This document shows, piece by piece, positions 46,430-57,717 of a stretch of 64,000 nucleotides of DNA. Location: positions 62,001-126,000 of the forward strand of contig JALSRM010000035.1 of assembly GCA_026984775.1 (NCBI GenBank), written 5' to 3'. Under the pieces are notes generated by a model. That model saw only the letters and a list, made by a program, of their open reading frames with translations, made no database searches and was not told the DNA's origin. This DNA is from Gammaproteobacteria bacterium. GTDB taxonomy: Bacteria; Pseudomonadota; Gammaproteobacteria; CAJXQU01. The stretch's first letter is position 1, and the number at the start of each line of letters is the position of its first letter. A program made the position numbers and the translations under genes.

Positions 46430-47167
46430 TTAATAAAGGTAGATTGAATTACAATCCTGCGTCTCTTTTGCGACATCCCATATCTTGTTTGTGGTATCAA
46501 CACAGCCAGTAGACCGATCACTGATCGCACCATAATCTCCCCCTGTTTGCTTGGTCGCTCTGAGAACTCCCGACATCGGCTTACCGTTGTCAATTTTTAT
46601 ATCCAGTTGAGAAAGTATGTTTACCGGGGTACTTCTTCCCAGTATCAAACCCAGTCTTTCAGGGACAGTGCTGCCACCTGCATCAAGATAACTCGAAGTA
46701 CTGCCAAGAAGGATAGGCTGCTGAAATGCGTTTAGTGGTGCTTGGGTGGCATCGTAGGAACTGGCATTTGTCGCTGTTCCCGGATATTCCCCGACAATAA
46801 AGTTTGCTGCAGAAAGATGTGCCCAAACGGCGGAAGCCTCCTGCCAATTGCCTTTATCGAGGCGACCATTGCCATTGCCACCAGCCGTGCCAGTAACACC
46901 ACTACAACCTACAAGAGTATTCGCCCCAATAACCTTACAGGCTTCATCTTTATCCATATCCCCAGGAACCGCGCGATAACGATCGATAAAACCGTAGTAA
47001 GCCGCCTGCACACTGGAATTCTGATCAGCCAAGCTTCTTACCTTTGCACTGTTGATCAACTCTTGCCCTTTCAGTATCCCTCCCAGCAAGAGTCCAATAA
47101 TGACCAATACGATCGCGATCTCGACCAGTGTAAAACCCTGTTGTTTTGAAATTTTTAACCTTTTCAT
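46430..47167 (-). CDS. prepilin-type N-terminal cleavage/methylation domain protein
   Basis: A 245-residue pilin or pseudopilin. The prepilin peptidase site is KQQG(11)-F(12)TLVE with the conserved Glu at mature position 5, followed by a hydrophobic helix (IAIVLVIIGLLLGGILKGQELI). The C-terminal domain has Gly/Thr-rich segments and four cysteines (C82, C93-type pair and a C-terminal pair) likely forming disulfides. No other pilus gene is adjacent, so it is an isolated minor or orphan pilin. The gene has its own upstream intergenic region of 168 bases. Confidence 0.85.
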   Translation of the reverse strand: MKRLKISKQQGFTLVEIAIVLVIIGLLLGGILKGQELINSAKVRSLADQNSSVQAAYYGFIDRYRAVPGDMDKDEACKVIGANTLVGCSGVTGTAGGNGNGRLDKGNWQEASAVWAHLSAANFIVGEYPGTATNASSYDATQAPLNAFQQPILLGSTSSYLDAGGSTVPERLGLILGRSTPVNILSQLDIKIDNGKPMSGVLRATKQTGGDYGAISDRSTGCVDTTNKIWDVAKETQDCNSIYLY

Positions 47168-47290
47168 CTTTAAAACGTACCTTTACAAAATAACCACACT
47201 TGCACACAAGGAGTGCGAAAACCGTGCCATTCGTTTAATTATTTGATAGTTAAAGGAATTAACAGTGTTTTTCAATTCTAACGGGCTGGA

Positions 47291-47309
47291 TGTTGTCGAA
47301 TTGACAACA
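47291..47309 (-). repeat. 7-5-7 inverted repeat after the TPR-like gene
   Basis: TGTTGTC (47291-47297) and GACAACA (47303-47309) are perfect complements around GAATT. It lies 27 bases after the stop of the minus-strand gene at 47336 and upstream of the pilin gene, so it could be either a weak 3' hairpin or a pilin operator. Confidence 0.4.
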
Positions 47310-47335
47310 GATTTGTCGAAATTTCAACAGGGAGT

Positions 47336-48064
47336 TTACTGCCTGCCAGTTTGGCCCCGTTTCCCTTCCAGTTCTGCCAACCGCTGGTAAAGAAAGGCCT
47401 GTTCATTAGGATCTTCGATCTGCCCACTTTCGAGCAGGGCACCGAGTAGAATCTTCGCGCTCTCGATTTCACCCATGTCCTCAAGCAAAAAAATGTGCAT
47501 CTGCTTCGCCCAACCGGGTACGTTTTCTCCACGAGCCTTGTCCGCCAGCAAACGGGCATATTTGAGCGCAAGTTGCTCATCCTTTAACTTGTGGCGGGCA
47601 ATATAGACGGCATGTGCCATCCATGGCCAGCGGTGATCCGGGTCTTTCTGGAATTCTCGGGCGACAAATGCCAGGATCTGTCGCTGTTTTTCTGCATCGG
47701 GCACTTCTCCATAGACTCTGGAGGCAGCGAGTAAAGGATAATGGGCGCGGGGATCGAGCTTGAGAATGGCCTCTAACCAATGGATGAGCATTGAGTAATC
47801 CAGCTGTCTGAAGGGAACGCTGATCCCGGGCTGGTTGTCATGCGCTTGCAGCCACAACATCAGGATTTTCGACATTGCCACCGGATCTCCGAGGCTCATC
47901 ATCTCAAGAACAGACTGCACGGGCGGGGGTGTCAGCCGATGAAAATGCGCTATTGGATCCGGGCGGTGCATGTGCCAGATGATCTGTGCCGTCATAGCTA
48001 CGGTCAAGAGGATCGGGATCCAAACTGGCAAAGCCTTGACAGAACGTTCCTGATATCGGTGCAT
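47336..48064 (-). CDS. membrane-anchored TPR-like protein of unknown function
   Basis: A 242-residue protein with one N-terminal membrane helix (LPVWIPILLTVAMTAQIIW, residues 12-30) and an alpha-helical body with TPR-like spacing (LDYSMLIHWLEAILKLDPRAHYPLLAAS, LALKYARLLADKARG, ILLGALLESGQI). The start at 48064 lies two bases after the stop of the ABC-2 permease; the frame remains open upstream but would overlap it deeply. The coupling suggests a joint function with the permease, perhaps envelope transport. Confidence 0.75.
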   Translation of the reverse strand: MHRYQERSVKALPVWIPILLTVAMTAQIIWHMHRPDPIAHFHRLTPPPVQSVLEMMSLGDPVAMSKILMLWLQAHDNQPGISVPFRQLDYSMLIHWLEAILKLDPRAHYPLLAASRVYGEVPDAEKQRQILAFVAREFQKDPDHRWPWMAHAVYIARHKLKDEQLALKYARLLADKARGENVPGWAKQMHIFLLEDMGEIESAKILLGALLESGQIEDPNEQAFLYQRLAELEGKRGQTGRQ

Positions 48065-48066
48065 GA

Positions 48067-48849
48067 TCACAGGTTTTTGCGGTAGAGATCGAAAAGGCCG
48101 GCAGCCACCAGCAACACAAGGTAAATCACTGTCTGCACGGCGATGGGCAGAATCTGGCCTGTCATGGTATTCGGATAGATCAGCCATTCAGAAGGACTGA
48201 AACGGTAAAGATCGGGCAAGACATAAGCCAACAGATCGATCGACCGTGTGATGAAAACTTGTGGCAGGGAATCGGGATCGATCAGCGGCTCCCGGCTCAT
48301 CAATTGTATGGCATCAATGGTGCGTGACAATACATAGAATACCGTGACAGCTGTAATCGCGACTGTAATCTGGGTAAAGGTAAAAACACAGAGCAGACAC
48401 AACGCTGTGATAATCAATAGTTCGAAGAACAACGAGATCGTCCAGAGGAAAACCTGGAAAAACGGTGCATAAAAAACCAGTGTCAGCCCGATGGAAACGG
48501 AAACCAGCACTGCAATCATGCTGTAACCGGATAACTTTCCGAAAAAGTAACTCGTTCTTGATACCGGAAGTGAAAGCGTCAGCTCCATACCCTTGTCGTT
48601 GATCTCGCGCACCATACTCGTAATTACATAAAGCGAGAGAAGGAACACTGCAAAGATTCTCAGGACAGCAGCCAGCACGCTGGTTCTGATGGCCTGACTT
48701 TCTGTAATCGCAATACTTCCCATGAAAACGGCCAGCGCAATCGCGACTGCAAGCAACAGCAGAAACAGCCACACCAACCGATTGCGCCTGGCTTCTAGCA
48801 GTGTAAAACGTGTGATGGCAAAGATGGCGTACAATATATTACATCCCAT
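48067..48849 (-). CDS. ABC-2 type transporter permease
   Basis: A 260-residue membrane protein with six hydrophobic segments. ITSMVREINDKGMELTLSLPVSRTSYFFGKLSG is the typical cytoplasmic loop of ABC-2 permeases that contacts the ATPase. No ATPase gene lies next to it; only the TPR-like gene follows. It is divergent from the sensor kinase gene with about 30 bases between. Confidence 0.82.
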   Translation of the reverse strand: MGCNILYAIFAITRFTLLEARRNRLVWLFLLLLAVAIALAVFMGSIAITESQAIRTSVLAAVLRIFAVFLLSLYVITSMVREINDKGMELTLSLPVSRTSYFFGKLSGYSMIAVLVSVSIGLTLVFYAPFFQVFLWTISLFFELLIITALCLLCVFTFTQITVAITAVTVFYVLSRTIDAIQLMSREPLIDPDSLPQVFITRSIDLLAYVLPDLYRFSPSEWLIYPNTMTGQILPIAVQTVIYLVLLVAAGLFDLYRKNL

Positions 48850-48879
48850 AAAAAGAGAGCCGGATCAGTTTATCACTTC

Positions 48880-50562
48880 ATGCCACAACAACGACATCAA
48901 TTGAACGAATTCTGGGCGCTGGCTGCCATGCTGCTGCTCTTGCATTTTGCGATTTGGAGTGATTTTGAAAGCTTGGTACCTCGTGCATTGATGCTGGCAC
49001 ACCTAGGTCTTTTTTTCATTTGGCAACCTTTGTGGCGACGCGATCAACGTCTGCCTCTACGGGGTGGAATCCTGTTTGTGCTGTTCACCACTGGTTTCAT
49101 CTACTGGTTGAACTGGTGGATCCTGTGTGGCTGGATTATCCTGCTCATTGGTCTGGTTGCCGGCCAGACACTGGAAAGCATTGCAGAACGACGCGCCTAT
49201 CTTCTTACCCTGATCTTTCTGGTTTCTGAACTCCTGATCCGATCTGTCACCGAACTGTTCGACATCCATAATATCGACAGCACGATCTATCAGCTGTTCC
49301 GCTTTGGCCTGATCCTCCTCCCTGTTCTGATAGTTGTCGTGACCCGAAAACATCAGCCAGAAAACCAAGTCAGGCCCGTTGACTTCTTCCGTGGCATTAT
49401 CGTTTCCATGATCGTCACCCTGCTCGCGGTCGGCAGTCTGTTGAACATGTACTACTCGGGGATTGAATACCCCTTGGCCTTGTTTCAGTCTCTGTTGGCG
49501 TTATCGATTTTCCTTTTTGCTCTGAGTTGGCTCTCTTCACCCGTAATCGGCTTCAGCGGTCTTGCACAACTTTGGGAACGATCGCTGCTCAACATCGGTA
49601 CGCCTTTCGAGCAGTGGTTGAGTGAACTGGCCGATCTGGCTGAACGGGAAAAACTGCCGGACTCCTTCGTCATGGCAGCAATGAAGAAACTGGTGGATCT
49701 GCCCTGGATCGAGGGTGTCCACTGGCAGTTGAAAGATCATGAGGAAACTGTTGGATTTAAGGCCCGCAATCGACTCGATCTGTCCACCGGTTCATTGAAG
49801 GTCAGCCTCTATACCCGTCGCGCCATTGGCCCGACTCTGCTGATGCACAGCAAGCTGCTGATCCAACTGGTCCATCACTTCTATATTGCCAAGGAGAGAG
49901 AGCTGGAGATGATGCAGCAAACTCATTTACAAGCGATTTACGAAACTGGCGCACGTGTAACGCATGACATCAAGAACCTGCTGCAGTCATTACAGACCAT
50001 CACGTCGCTGCTGGAAAGTGATGAACTTCAGGAGAATGAAAAGCCTTCGCAAGCACAGGCTCTGTTGAAAAAACAGCTTCCCTATCTTACTCAACGACTG
50101 CAACTGGCGCTGGATAAACTGCGTGACCCCGAGGATGTCACCATTGAACACATGTCGCTACAGAATTGGTGGAAAAAACTGCAGAACCGGCTGAATGCCG
50201 AGGAGATAACATTTCAGGCCCTGATCAGTTCCAACCCGATCATACCCTATGATCTCTTCGACAGTGTGATTGAAAACCTGCTGGAGAATGCCAGCTTCAA
50301 AAAACAGCTGGAACCCGATCTCAAGATCACCATTTCGCTGATGACCCATGATTCGGTGGTGAAACTCTCCGTCTGTGATTCCGGTAATCCCGTGCCGGAA
50401 ATGCTGGCAAAAAAACTCTTTATACAACCTGTGGATTCGCAAAGCGGTCTTGGCATTGGACTGTATCAGGCCGCTCGACAGGCCGAACTCAACGGTTTCA
50501 GACTGAAGCTCGTCCACAACGAAAAGGGCAGGGTTTGTTTTCAGTTATCCAATGATCGATAA
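48880..50562 (+). CDS. membrane sensor histidine kinase
   Basis: A 560-residue kinase. About seven hydrophobic segments fill residues 10-225. A variable domain (230-350) precedes the phospho-acceptor H362 in RVTHDIKNLLQSL. The ATPase part has the N-box VIENLLENASF, DSGNPVPEM (G1-like) and SGLGIGLYQAAR (G2). A response regulator would be expected next, but the ATG overlapping its stop (50552) opens only a short broken frame. The intergenic spacing places it divergent from the ABC-2 permease gene. Confidence 0.88.
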   Translation: MPQQRHQLNEFWALAAMLLLLHFAIWSDFESLVPRALMLAHLGLFFIWQPLWRRDQRLPLRGGILFVLFTTGFIYWLNWWILCGWIILLIGLVAGQTLESIAERRAYLLTLIFLVSELLIRSVTELFDIHNIDSTIYQLFRFGLILLPVLIVVVTRKHQPENQVRPVDFFRGIIVSMIVTLLAVGSLLNMYYSGIEYPLALFQSLLALSIFLFALSWLSSPVIGFSGLAQLWERSLLNIGTPFEQWLSELADLAEREKLPDSFVMAAMKKLVDLPWIEGVHWQLKDHEETVGFKARNRLDLSTGSLKVSLYTRRAIGPTLLMHSKLLIQLVHHFYIAKERELEMMQQTHLQAIYETGARVTHDIKNLLQSLQTITSLLESDELQENEKPSQAQALLKKQLPYLTQRLQLALDKLRDPEDVTIEHMSLQNWWKKLQNRLNAEEITFQALISSNPIIPYDLFDSVIENLLENASFKKQLEPDLKITISLMTHDSVVKLSVCDSGNPVPEMLAKKLFIQPVDSQSGLGIGLYQAARQAELNGFRLKLVHNEKGRVCFQLSNDR

Positions 50563-50595
50563 ACAAAAAATCCCTGCTTATAGGGCAATACCTCC
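50552..50595 (+). other. possible remnant of a response regulator start
   Basis: An ATG overlapping the kinase stop opens MIDKQKI; skipping one C in the CCC at 50572-50574 would continue as LLIGQYLP, which resembles the first strand of a receiver domain. A stop follows at once and no further receiver motif is visible in the 155 bases before yigZ. The evidence is weak. Confidence 0.2.
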
Positions 50596-50703
50596 CTTGA
50601 TTTTGGAGTCATCAATGTGTTCCGGTTTGGTTACCGAATTGAGTGATTCTGGCTTTCCGGAATCGACGCTGTTTGTTGACGTTCCTTATACTCCAACTTT
50701 TTC

Positions 50704-50748
50704 GAGCAAGGGACATCTCATCTCTCGAGCACGATCTTTCCCTTGCTC
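50704..50748. repeat. 10-bp inverted repeat across the yigZ stop
   Basis: GAGCAAGGGA (50704-50713) and TCCCTTGCTC (50739-50748) are perfect complements separated by 25 bases that contain the yigZ stop codon. No T-run follows on either strand, so this could be an mRNA 3' structure rather than a terminator. Confidence 0.45.
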
Positions 50749-51320
50749 AACTCGGCAAGTTGATCCGCCAGACAGGAAAACCGATCTTCTGGTACTTCAC
50801 ATTGGATCAACAGATCCTCAGAATAATCGACCTGTAGACAGCTGACTCCGCTGGCCTGGAGAAGATGGCGGATAGGATTCTCCATCGCGAAAGGAGCAGA
50901 AAACGCGATCGGGATCATGGCCACTTTCTTTTTTGTGGGTAACTTTTTCAGCACTTCCGAGACAGAGCTGGAATAAGCCCTTGCCAGCCCTCCGGTACCT
51001 AGTTTAATACCACCGAAATAACGTACTACAACCACCACAATATCGCCCACACTGCCGTGTTGAATCACGTTCAGCATCGGCATCCCTGCAGTACCGTTCG
51101 GTTCACCGGCATCACTGAAGCCAAGCTGAGTACTGTTACCAGGTTCGCCAGAAATAAAGGCCCAACAGATATGGCGTGCATCAGCATATCGTTTTCTGAT
51201 CTCATCGATAAAGGCATGCGCGGCTTCCGGTGTGGGTGCCTCGCCAGCCCAAGCGATGAAACGGCTCTTTTTTATTTCCTGTTCAAAGCAGGCCCGTGCA
51301 GCGGGCACTTTGTATTCCAT
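50718..51320 (-). CDS. yigZ: IMPACT/YigZ family protein
   Basis: A 200-residue protein of the UPF0029/IMPACT family. KKSRFIAWAG, ARHICWAFISG, FSDAGEPNGTAGMPMLNVI and VVVVRYFGGIKLGTGGLARAY are the family blocks; function in bacteria is not settled (nucleic-acid binding is suspected). It begins where the TauE gene ends. Confidence 0.93.
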   Translation of the reverse strand: MEYKVPAARACFEQEIKKSRFIAWAGEAPTPEAAHAFIDEIRKRYADARHICWAFISGEPGNSTQLGFSDAGEPNGTAGMPMLNVIQHGSVGDIVVVVVRYFGGIKLGTGGLARAYSSSVSEVLKKLPTKKKVAMIPIAFSAPFAMENPIRHLLQASGVSCLQVDYSEDLLIQCEVPEDRFSCLADQLAELSKGKIVLER

Positions 51321-52216
51321 CAGAGTGATCTTGCATGAATCCAGACCCTTAGTCGATAGAATATGTAGACAACGATCATGGTTAATGCACCGAGGACAAA
51401 TTCTCTATGTGCCTCATAAAGCGCACGGATGGTCTCGATCATCTCCTGGTTTAGATCCTTGAAGATCATGTAGCAGGCAATCATCAACACGAAGACACCA
51501 AAGCCCTGTTTGAGTCTTTTCGGGTGCAGCCGATGGGTCAGATAACTGCCCAGCAAACTGCCAAGGATGGCAAAGACCGTAAATACGGTAACGATTTTCA
51601 TATCGATGTCGATATGCCCCAGATGACCCAATAAACCTGCACTAGACTGCAAGGTAATGATCAACAAAGAAGTGCCTATAGCAGAGTGGATGGGTAGGCC
51701 GACAAGAAAACTCAATGCAGGCACCAGCAGGAAACCGCCTCCCACCCCAACCAGACCTGTGATCACACCCACCACGAACCCGTCGAAAAAGATAGCAAGA
51801 AGCGGTAACGATTCCGGACACATTCCTTCATCCAGTTGGATCTTCGATCGGATCGGTGGCTTGCTGTTCAACATATAGAAGGACGCCACCAACATCACAA
51901 TGGCAAACAACAGCAGCAGGATTTCATTGGGAATAAATGCCGAAGTCCGTCCACCCGCATAGGCCCCAATCATGCCAGTGATACTGAACACCAGTCCGGT
52001 CTTCCAGCAAACACAGCCTTTTCGAGCATGAGACAGCATGGCGATGGCACTGGTCATGGTAACGATGATCAGCGACGTGACAATCGCATTCTTGGCATCG
52101 AATCCAAGCGCATAGACCAATACCGGGACTGTCAGAATCGATCCACCGCCACCGAGTAAACCCAGCAGCAGGCCAATGACTATCGCAAACAAGGCGGCAA
52201 CTAGCATGAGGCTCAA
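51320..52216 (-). CDS. sulfite exporter TauE/SafE family protein
   Basis: A 298-residue integral membrane protein with about eight helices in two repeats: GLLLGLLGGGGSILTVPVLVYALGFDAKNAI and GVITGLVGVGGGFLLVPALSFLVGLPIHSAIGTSL. The family exports sulfite, sulfoacetate or other sulfur anions. It overlaps the persulfide dioxygenase gene by four bases, supporting a sulfur role: the dioxygenase makes sulfite and this protein may export it. Confidence 0.9.
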   Translation of the reverse strand: MSLMLVAALFAIVIGLLLGLLGGGGSILTVPVLVYALGFDAKNAIVTSLIIVTMTSAIAMLSHARKGCVCWKTGLVFSITGMIGAYAGGRTSAFIPNEILLLLFAIVMLVASFYMLNSKPPIRSKIQLDEGMCPESLPLLAIFFDGFVVGVITGLVGVGGGFLLVPALSFLVGLPIHSAIGTSLLIITLQSSAGLLGHLGHIDIDMKIVTVFTVFAILGSLLGSYLTHRLHPKRLKQGFGVFVLMIACYMIFKDLNQEMIETIRALYEAHREFVLGALTMIVVYIFYRLRVWIHARSL

Positions 52217-52932
52217 CCTTGAATGATCATTTCACCTTTTTCCGTTGCCAGCTGTCCACATTCCTGGTTGGCAGGCAGGGCTTCATCGATGAATTTGGGG
52301 TAGGGCAGATCGAGATGATTCATAATCTCAACGAATTCCTCACGACTCTTGCCACCACCTAAACGGGGGTTTTTTGCCATCTCCTGTTTGATCGTAGAGA
52401 CAGTGTTTCCGTTATAATCGTGCCCGGGATAGATCAGCGTATCCGGGGGCAGGGTAAACAACTTATTGTGGATGCTGTCATACAGCGTACCCGGATCGCC
52501 CTCCTGAAAATCGGTCCGACCACACCCATTGATAAACAGGGTATCTCCGGTAAACACACGGTCTCCCAGGTAGTAGCTGACACACCCGCTAGTATGACCC
52601 GGTGTGTGCAGAACCTTGATGACCAGTTCACCCAGTTGCAGACGTACCCCATCGGTCACCAGCAGATCGGCGCACATGGCACCCGCGTCCCGGTGGACTA
52701 TGCTCTTGCTACCAAGCTGCTCCCGCAACCAAGCTGCGCCGGTGATATGATCCGCATGGACATGGGTTTCCATAGTGTAGATCAACTGCAACTGGAGTTC
52801 CTCCAGCAGATTGATGTAAGTATTTACTTCGCTGCGGACGGTATCGATCAAAATGGCCTGCCGAGACTGTTTGCAGGCCAGCAGGTAAGTATAGGTTGAG
52901 GTTTTGGTTTCAAAAAGTTGTCTAAAAATCAT
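52213..52932 (-). CDS. persulfide dioxygenase-like MBL-fold protein (ETHE1 type)
   Basis: A 239-residue metallo-beta-lactamase-fold enzyme. The single-iron site motifs are THVHADHITGAAWL, the LHTPGHTSGC His, FTGDTLFINGCGRTDFQEGD and YPGHDYNG. ETHE1-type enzymes oxidise glutathione persulfide to sulfite. The adjacent tauE gene and the presence of gshB in the window fit this. No rhodanese domain is fused. Confidence 0.87.
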   Translation of the reverse strand: MIFRQLFETKTSTYTYLLACKQSRQAILIDTVRSEVNTYINLLEELQLQLIYTMETHVHADHITGAAWLREQLGSKSIVHRDAGAMCADLLVTDGVRLQLGELVIKVLHTPGHTSGCVSYYLGDRVFTGDTLFINGCGRTDFQEGDPGTLYDSIHNKLFTLPPDTLIYPGHDYNGNTVSTIKQEMAKNPRLGGGKSREEFVEIMNHLDLPYPKFIDEALPANQECGQLATEKGEMIIQG

Positions 52933-53052
52933 TTTATATTCTTTCCTGCTATATGCTTATTCCTAATAATTATAAAATAAATGCTCTCCAATAATCCAGT
53001 ATTGATCACAAACCCCATCATCGACATACTGTTCCGCAATTGGACTCATTAA

Positions 53053-56135
<3,083 letters not shown>

Positions 56136-56141
56136 GGGGTG

Positions 56142-57185
56142 ATGCGCATCCGACCGGATCAACTCGTCTCCAGCTTGCAATCAGGCAATCTCGCTCCACT
56201 CTATTTGATCAGCGGCGATGAACCCTTGCAGATGACAGAGTCTGCTGATTCGATTCGCAGGGTGGCAAAAACTCACGGTTATGAAGAACGTGTATTGCTG
56301 GAGGTTACCCGCAATTTCGACTGGAATACACTGTTTCAGGAGGCCGATACACTGTCGCTTTTTACCTCGAAAAAACTGATCGAACTGCGACTTGGCGCCC
56401 ATAAGCCCGGCACCCAGGGTAGCAAGGCACTGGTCGAATATTGCGAAAACCCACCACAGGATACAGTTCTTCTGATCACCACCGGCAAGATCGACTCCAG
56501 CAGCCAAAAGAACAAATGGTTCAAGGCTCTGGAAAACACCGGTGTGGTCATCCAAATCTGGCCCGTGGATGCCCGCTCACTGTCTCAGTGGATAGTCAGG
56601 CGCTTTGCAATGCATGGCCGCCGGATTACGGATGACGCCGCTGACTACATCGCTGATCACGTTGAAGGCAACCTGCTTGCTGCCAGCCAGGAGATCGAGA
56701 ATATTCTTCTACTCACTGAGAAGGAAACACTCAATCTGACGGATGTCATAGCCGTAGGCGACAACACCCGCTATGATGTTTTCAAGTTGGTCGATACCAT
56801 CCTGGAAGGACATAAGGAAAGAGTGATCCGGATCCTTGATGGCCTGCGGAACGAAGGGGTCGAGCCGATCATCGTTCATTGGGCACTCAATCGCGAACTG
56901 CACAGCCTCTATTCCCTCGCCTCCGATGTGGCCGATGGTCTTCCCATTGATAACGTCATGAAAAAACATCGGGTCTGGTCAAACCGAAAGAATCCGATCA
57001 GAACTGCCCTGCAGCGGCACAAGCCTCGGGGTCTGCAACGGCTGATCACATCAGCGATACGAATCGAAAAAGCACTAAAAGGAGTCGGTGAAAACAAGGG
57101 TACTGATCCGTGGATCGCTATCACCTGGCTGAGCATGCGGATGGCCGGTATCCGGCTGGATCAGGATCTTTTAAAAACGCTGTAA
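56142..57185 (+). CDS. holA: DNA polymerase III delta subunit
   Basis: A 347-residue clamp-loader subunit that opens the beta clamp. MRIRPDQLVSSLQSGNLAPLYLISGDEPLQMTE matches the E. coli N-terminus, followed by the AAA-like fold (LFTSKKLIELRLG, LLITTGKIDSSSQKNKWFKAL). The start at ATG 56142 is preferred to GTG 56139 by that match. No nadD follows, although the usual gammaproteobacterial order has it next; here a broken DUF4442 gene follows instead. Confidence 0.94.
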   Translation: MRIRPDQLVSSLQSGNLAPLYLISGDEPLQMTESADSIRRVAKTHGYEERVLLEVTRNFDWNTLFQEADTLSLFTSKKLIELRLGAHKPGTQGSKALVEYCENPPQDTVLLITTGKIDSSSQKNKWFKALENTGVVIQIWPVDARSLSQWIVRRFAMHGRRITDDAADYIADHVEGNLLAASQEIENILLLTEKETLNLTDVIAVGDNTRYDVFKLVDTILEGHKERVIRILDGLRNEGVEPIIVHWALNRELHSLYSLASDVADGLPIDNVMKKHRVWSNRKNPIRTALQRHKPRGLQRLITSAIRIEKALKGVGENKGTDPWIAITWLSMRMAGIRLDQDLLKTL

Positions 57186-57215
57186 CCACAAAAAATCACC
57201 TTGATAATACCCACG

Positions 57216-57683
57216 ATGGCAAACAAACTGAAACTCTACCAAAAACTCTTCAGCCTGCCTCTGGGCTGATTCATTTTCAATCTGGCCATCGGTTTCGTCG
57301 CTCCCTTTTTCGCCACAGGATCAGGCCTGTCGTCGTTCAGCTTCAACCAGGGAACTGCACCGTGAAAATGAAGGATCGCCGGAGTGTCAGAAGTCATAGC
57401 GGCTCCTCAATGCCGGTACCCTGTGTACACTGGCCGAGCTCAGTGACAGGCTTGCCGTGGATGCATCCATACCGCGAGAGTTGCGCTGGATTCCGAAAAA
57501 AAGACGGTCGATTACCTTGAAAAGGCCAAAGGTACCCTGACCGCCAGCTGTCAGTTTGATCCATCCAGGATCAAGTAAGGTGAAGTGACATTGCCTGTCA
57601 TCGTTGAAAACCCTCTGGGCAGGAAAGTCTTTCTCGCCAAGATTACGTTTACTATCAGCAGTCGAAAAAACAGAACGAAATAA
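57216..57683 (+). pseudogene. decayed DUF4442 (hotdog-fold) gene
   Basis: Read across frames, the region gives in order: MANKLKLYQKLFSLPLG, a stop at 57267-57269, FIFNLAIGFVAPFFAT, a frameshift, RIRPVVVQLQPGNCTVKMKD, another shift, TLCTLAELSDRLAVDASIP and RELRWIPKK, a shift in a run of A, then TVDYLEKAKGTLTASCQFDP, an in-frame TAA, and GEVTLPVIVENPLGRKVFLA up to the TAA at 57681-57683. This is the block order of intact DUF4442 thioesterase-like proteins (IGTVHA-to-AELAG, SIPKSMRWIPKGMTVEYLKKA). At least three frameshifts and two stops make it clearly non-functional, although the protein-level similarity is still easy to read, so the decay is recent. Confidence 0.85.
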
Positions 57684-57717
57684 CAAACCGTGTTAAGGAC
57701 GTGGCGCTTCTTTGCCC

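Noticed and set aside
50552-50845. 97-residue plus-strand open frame as a real gene
   Set aside because: It runs into yigZ on the other strand and resembles no family; only its first codons are of possible interest as a remnant.
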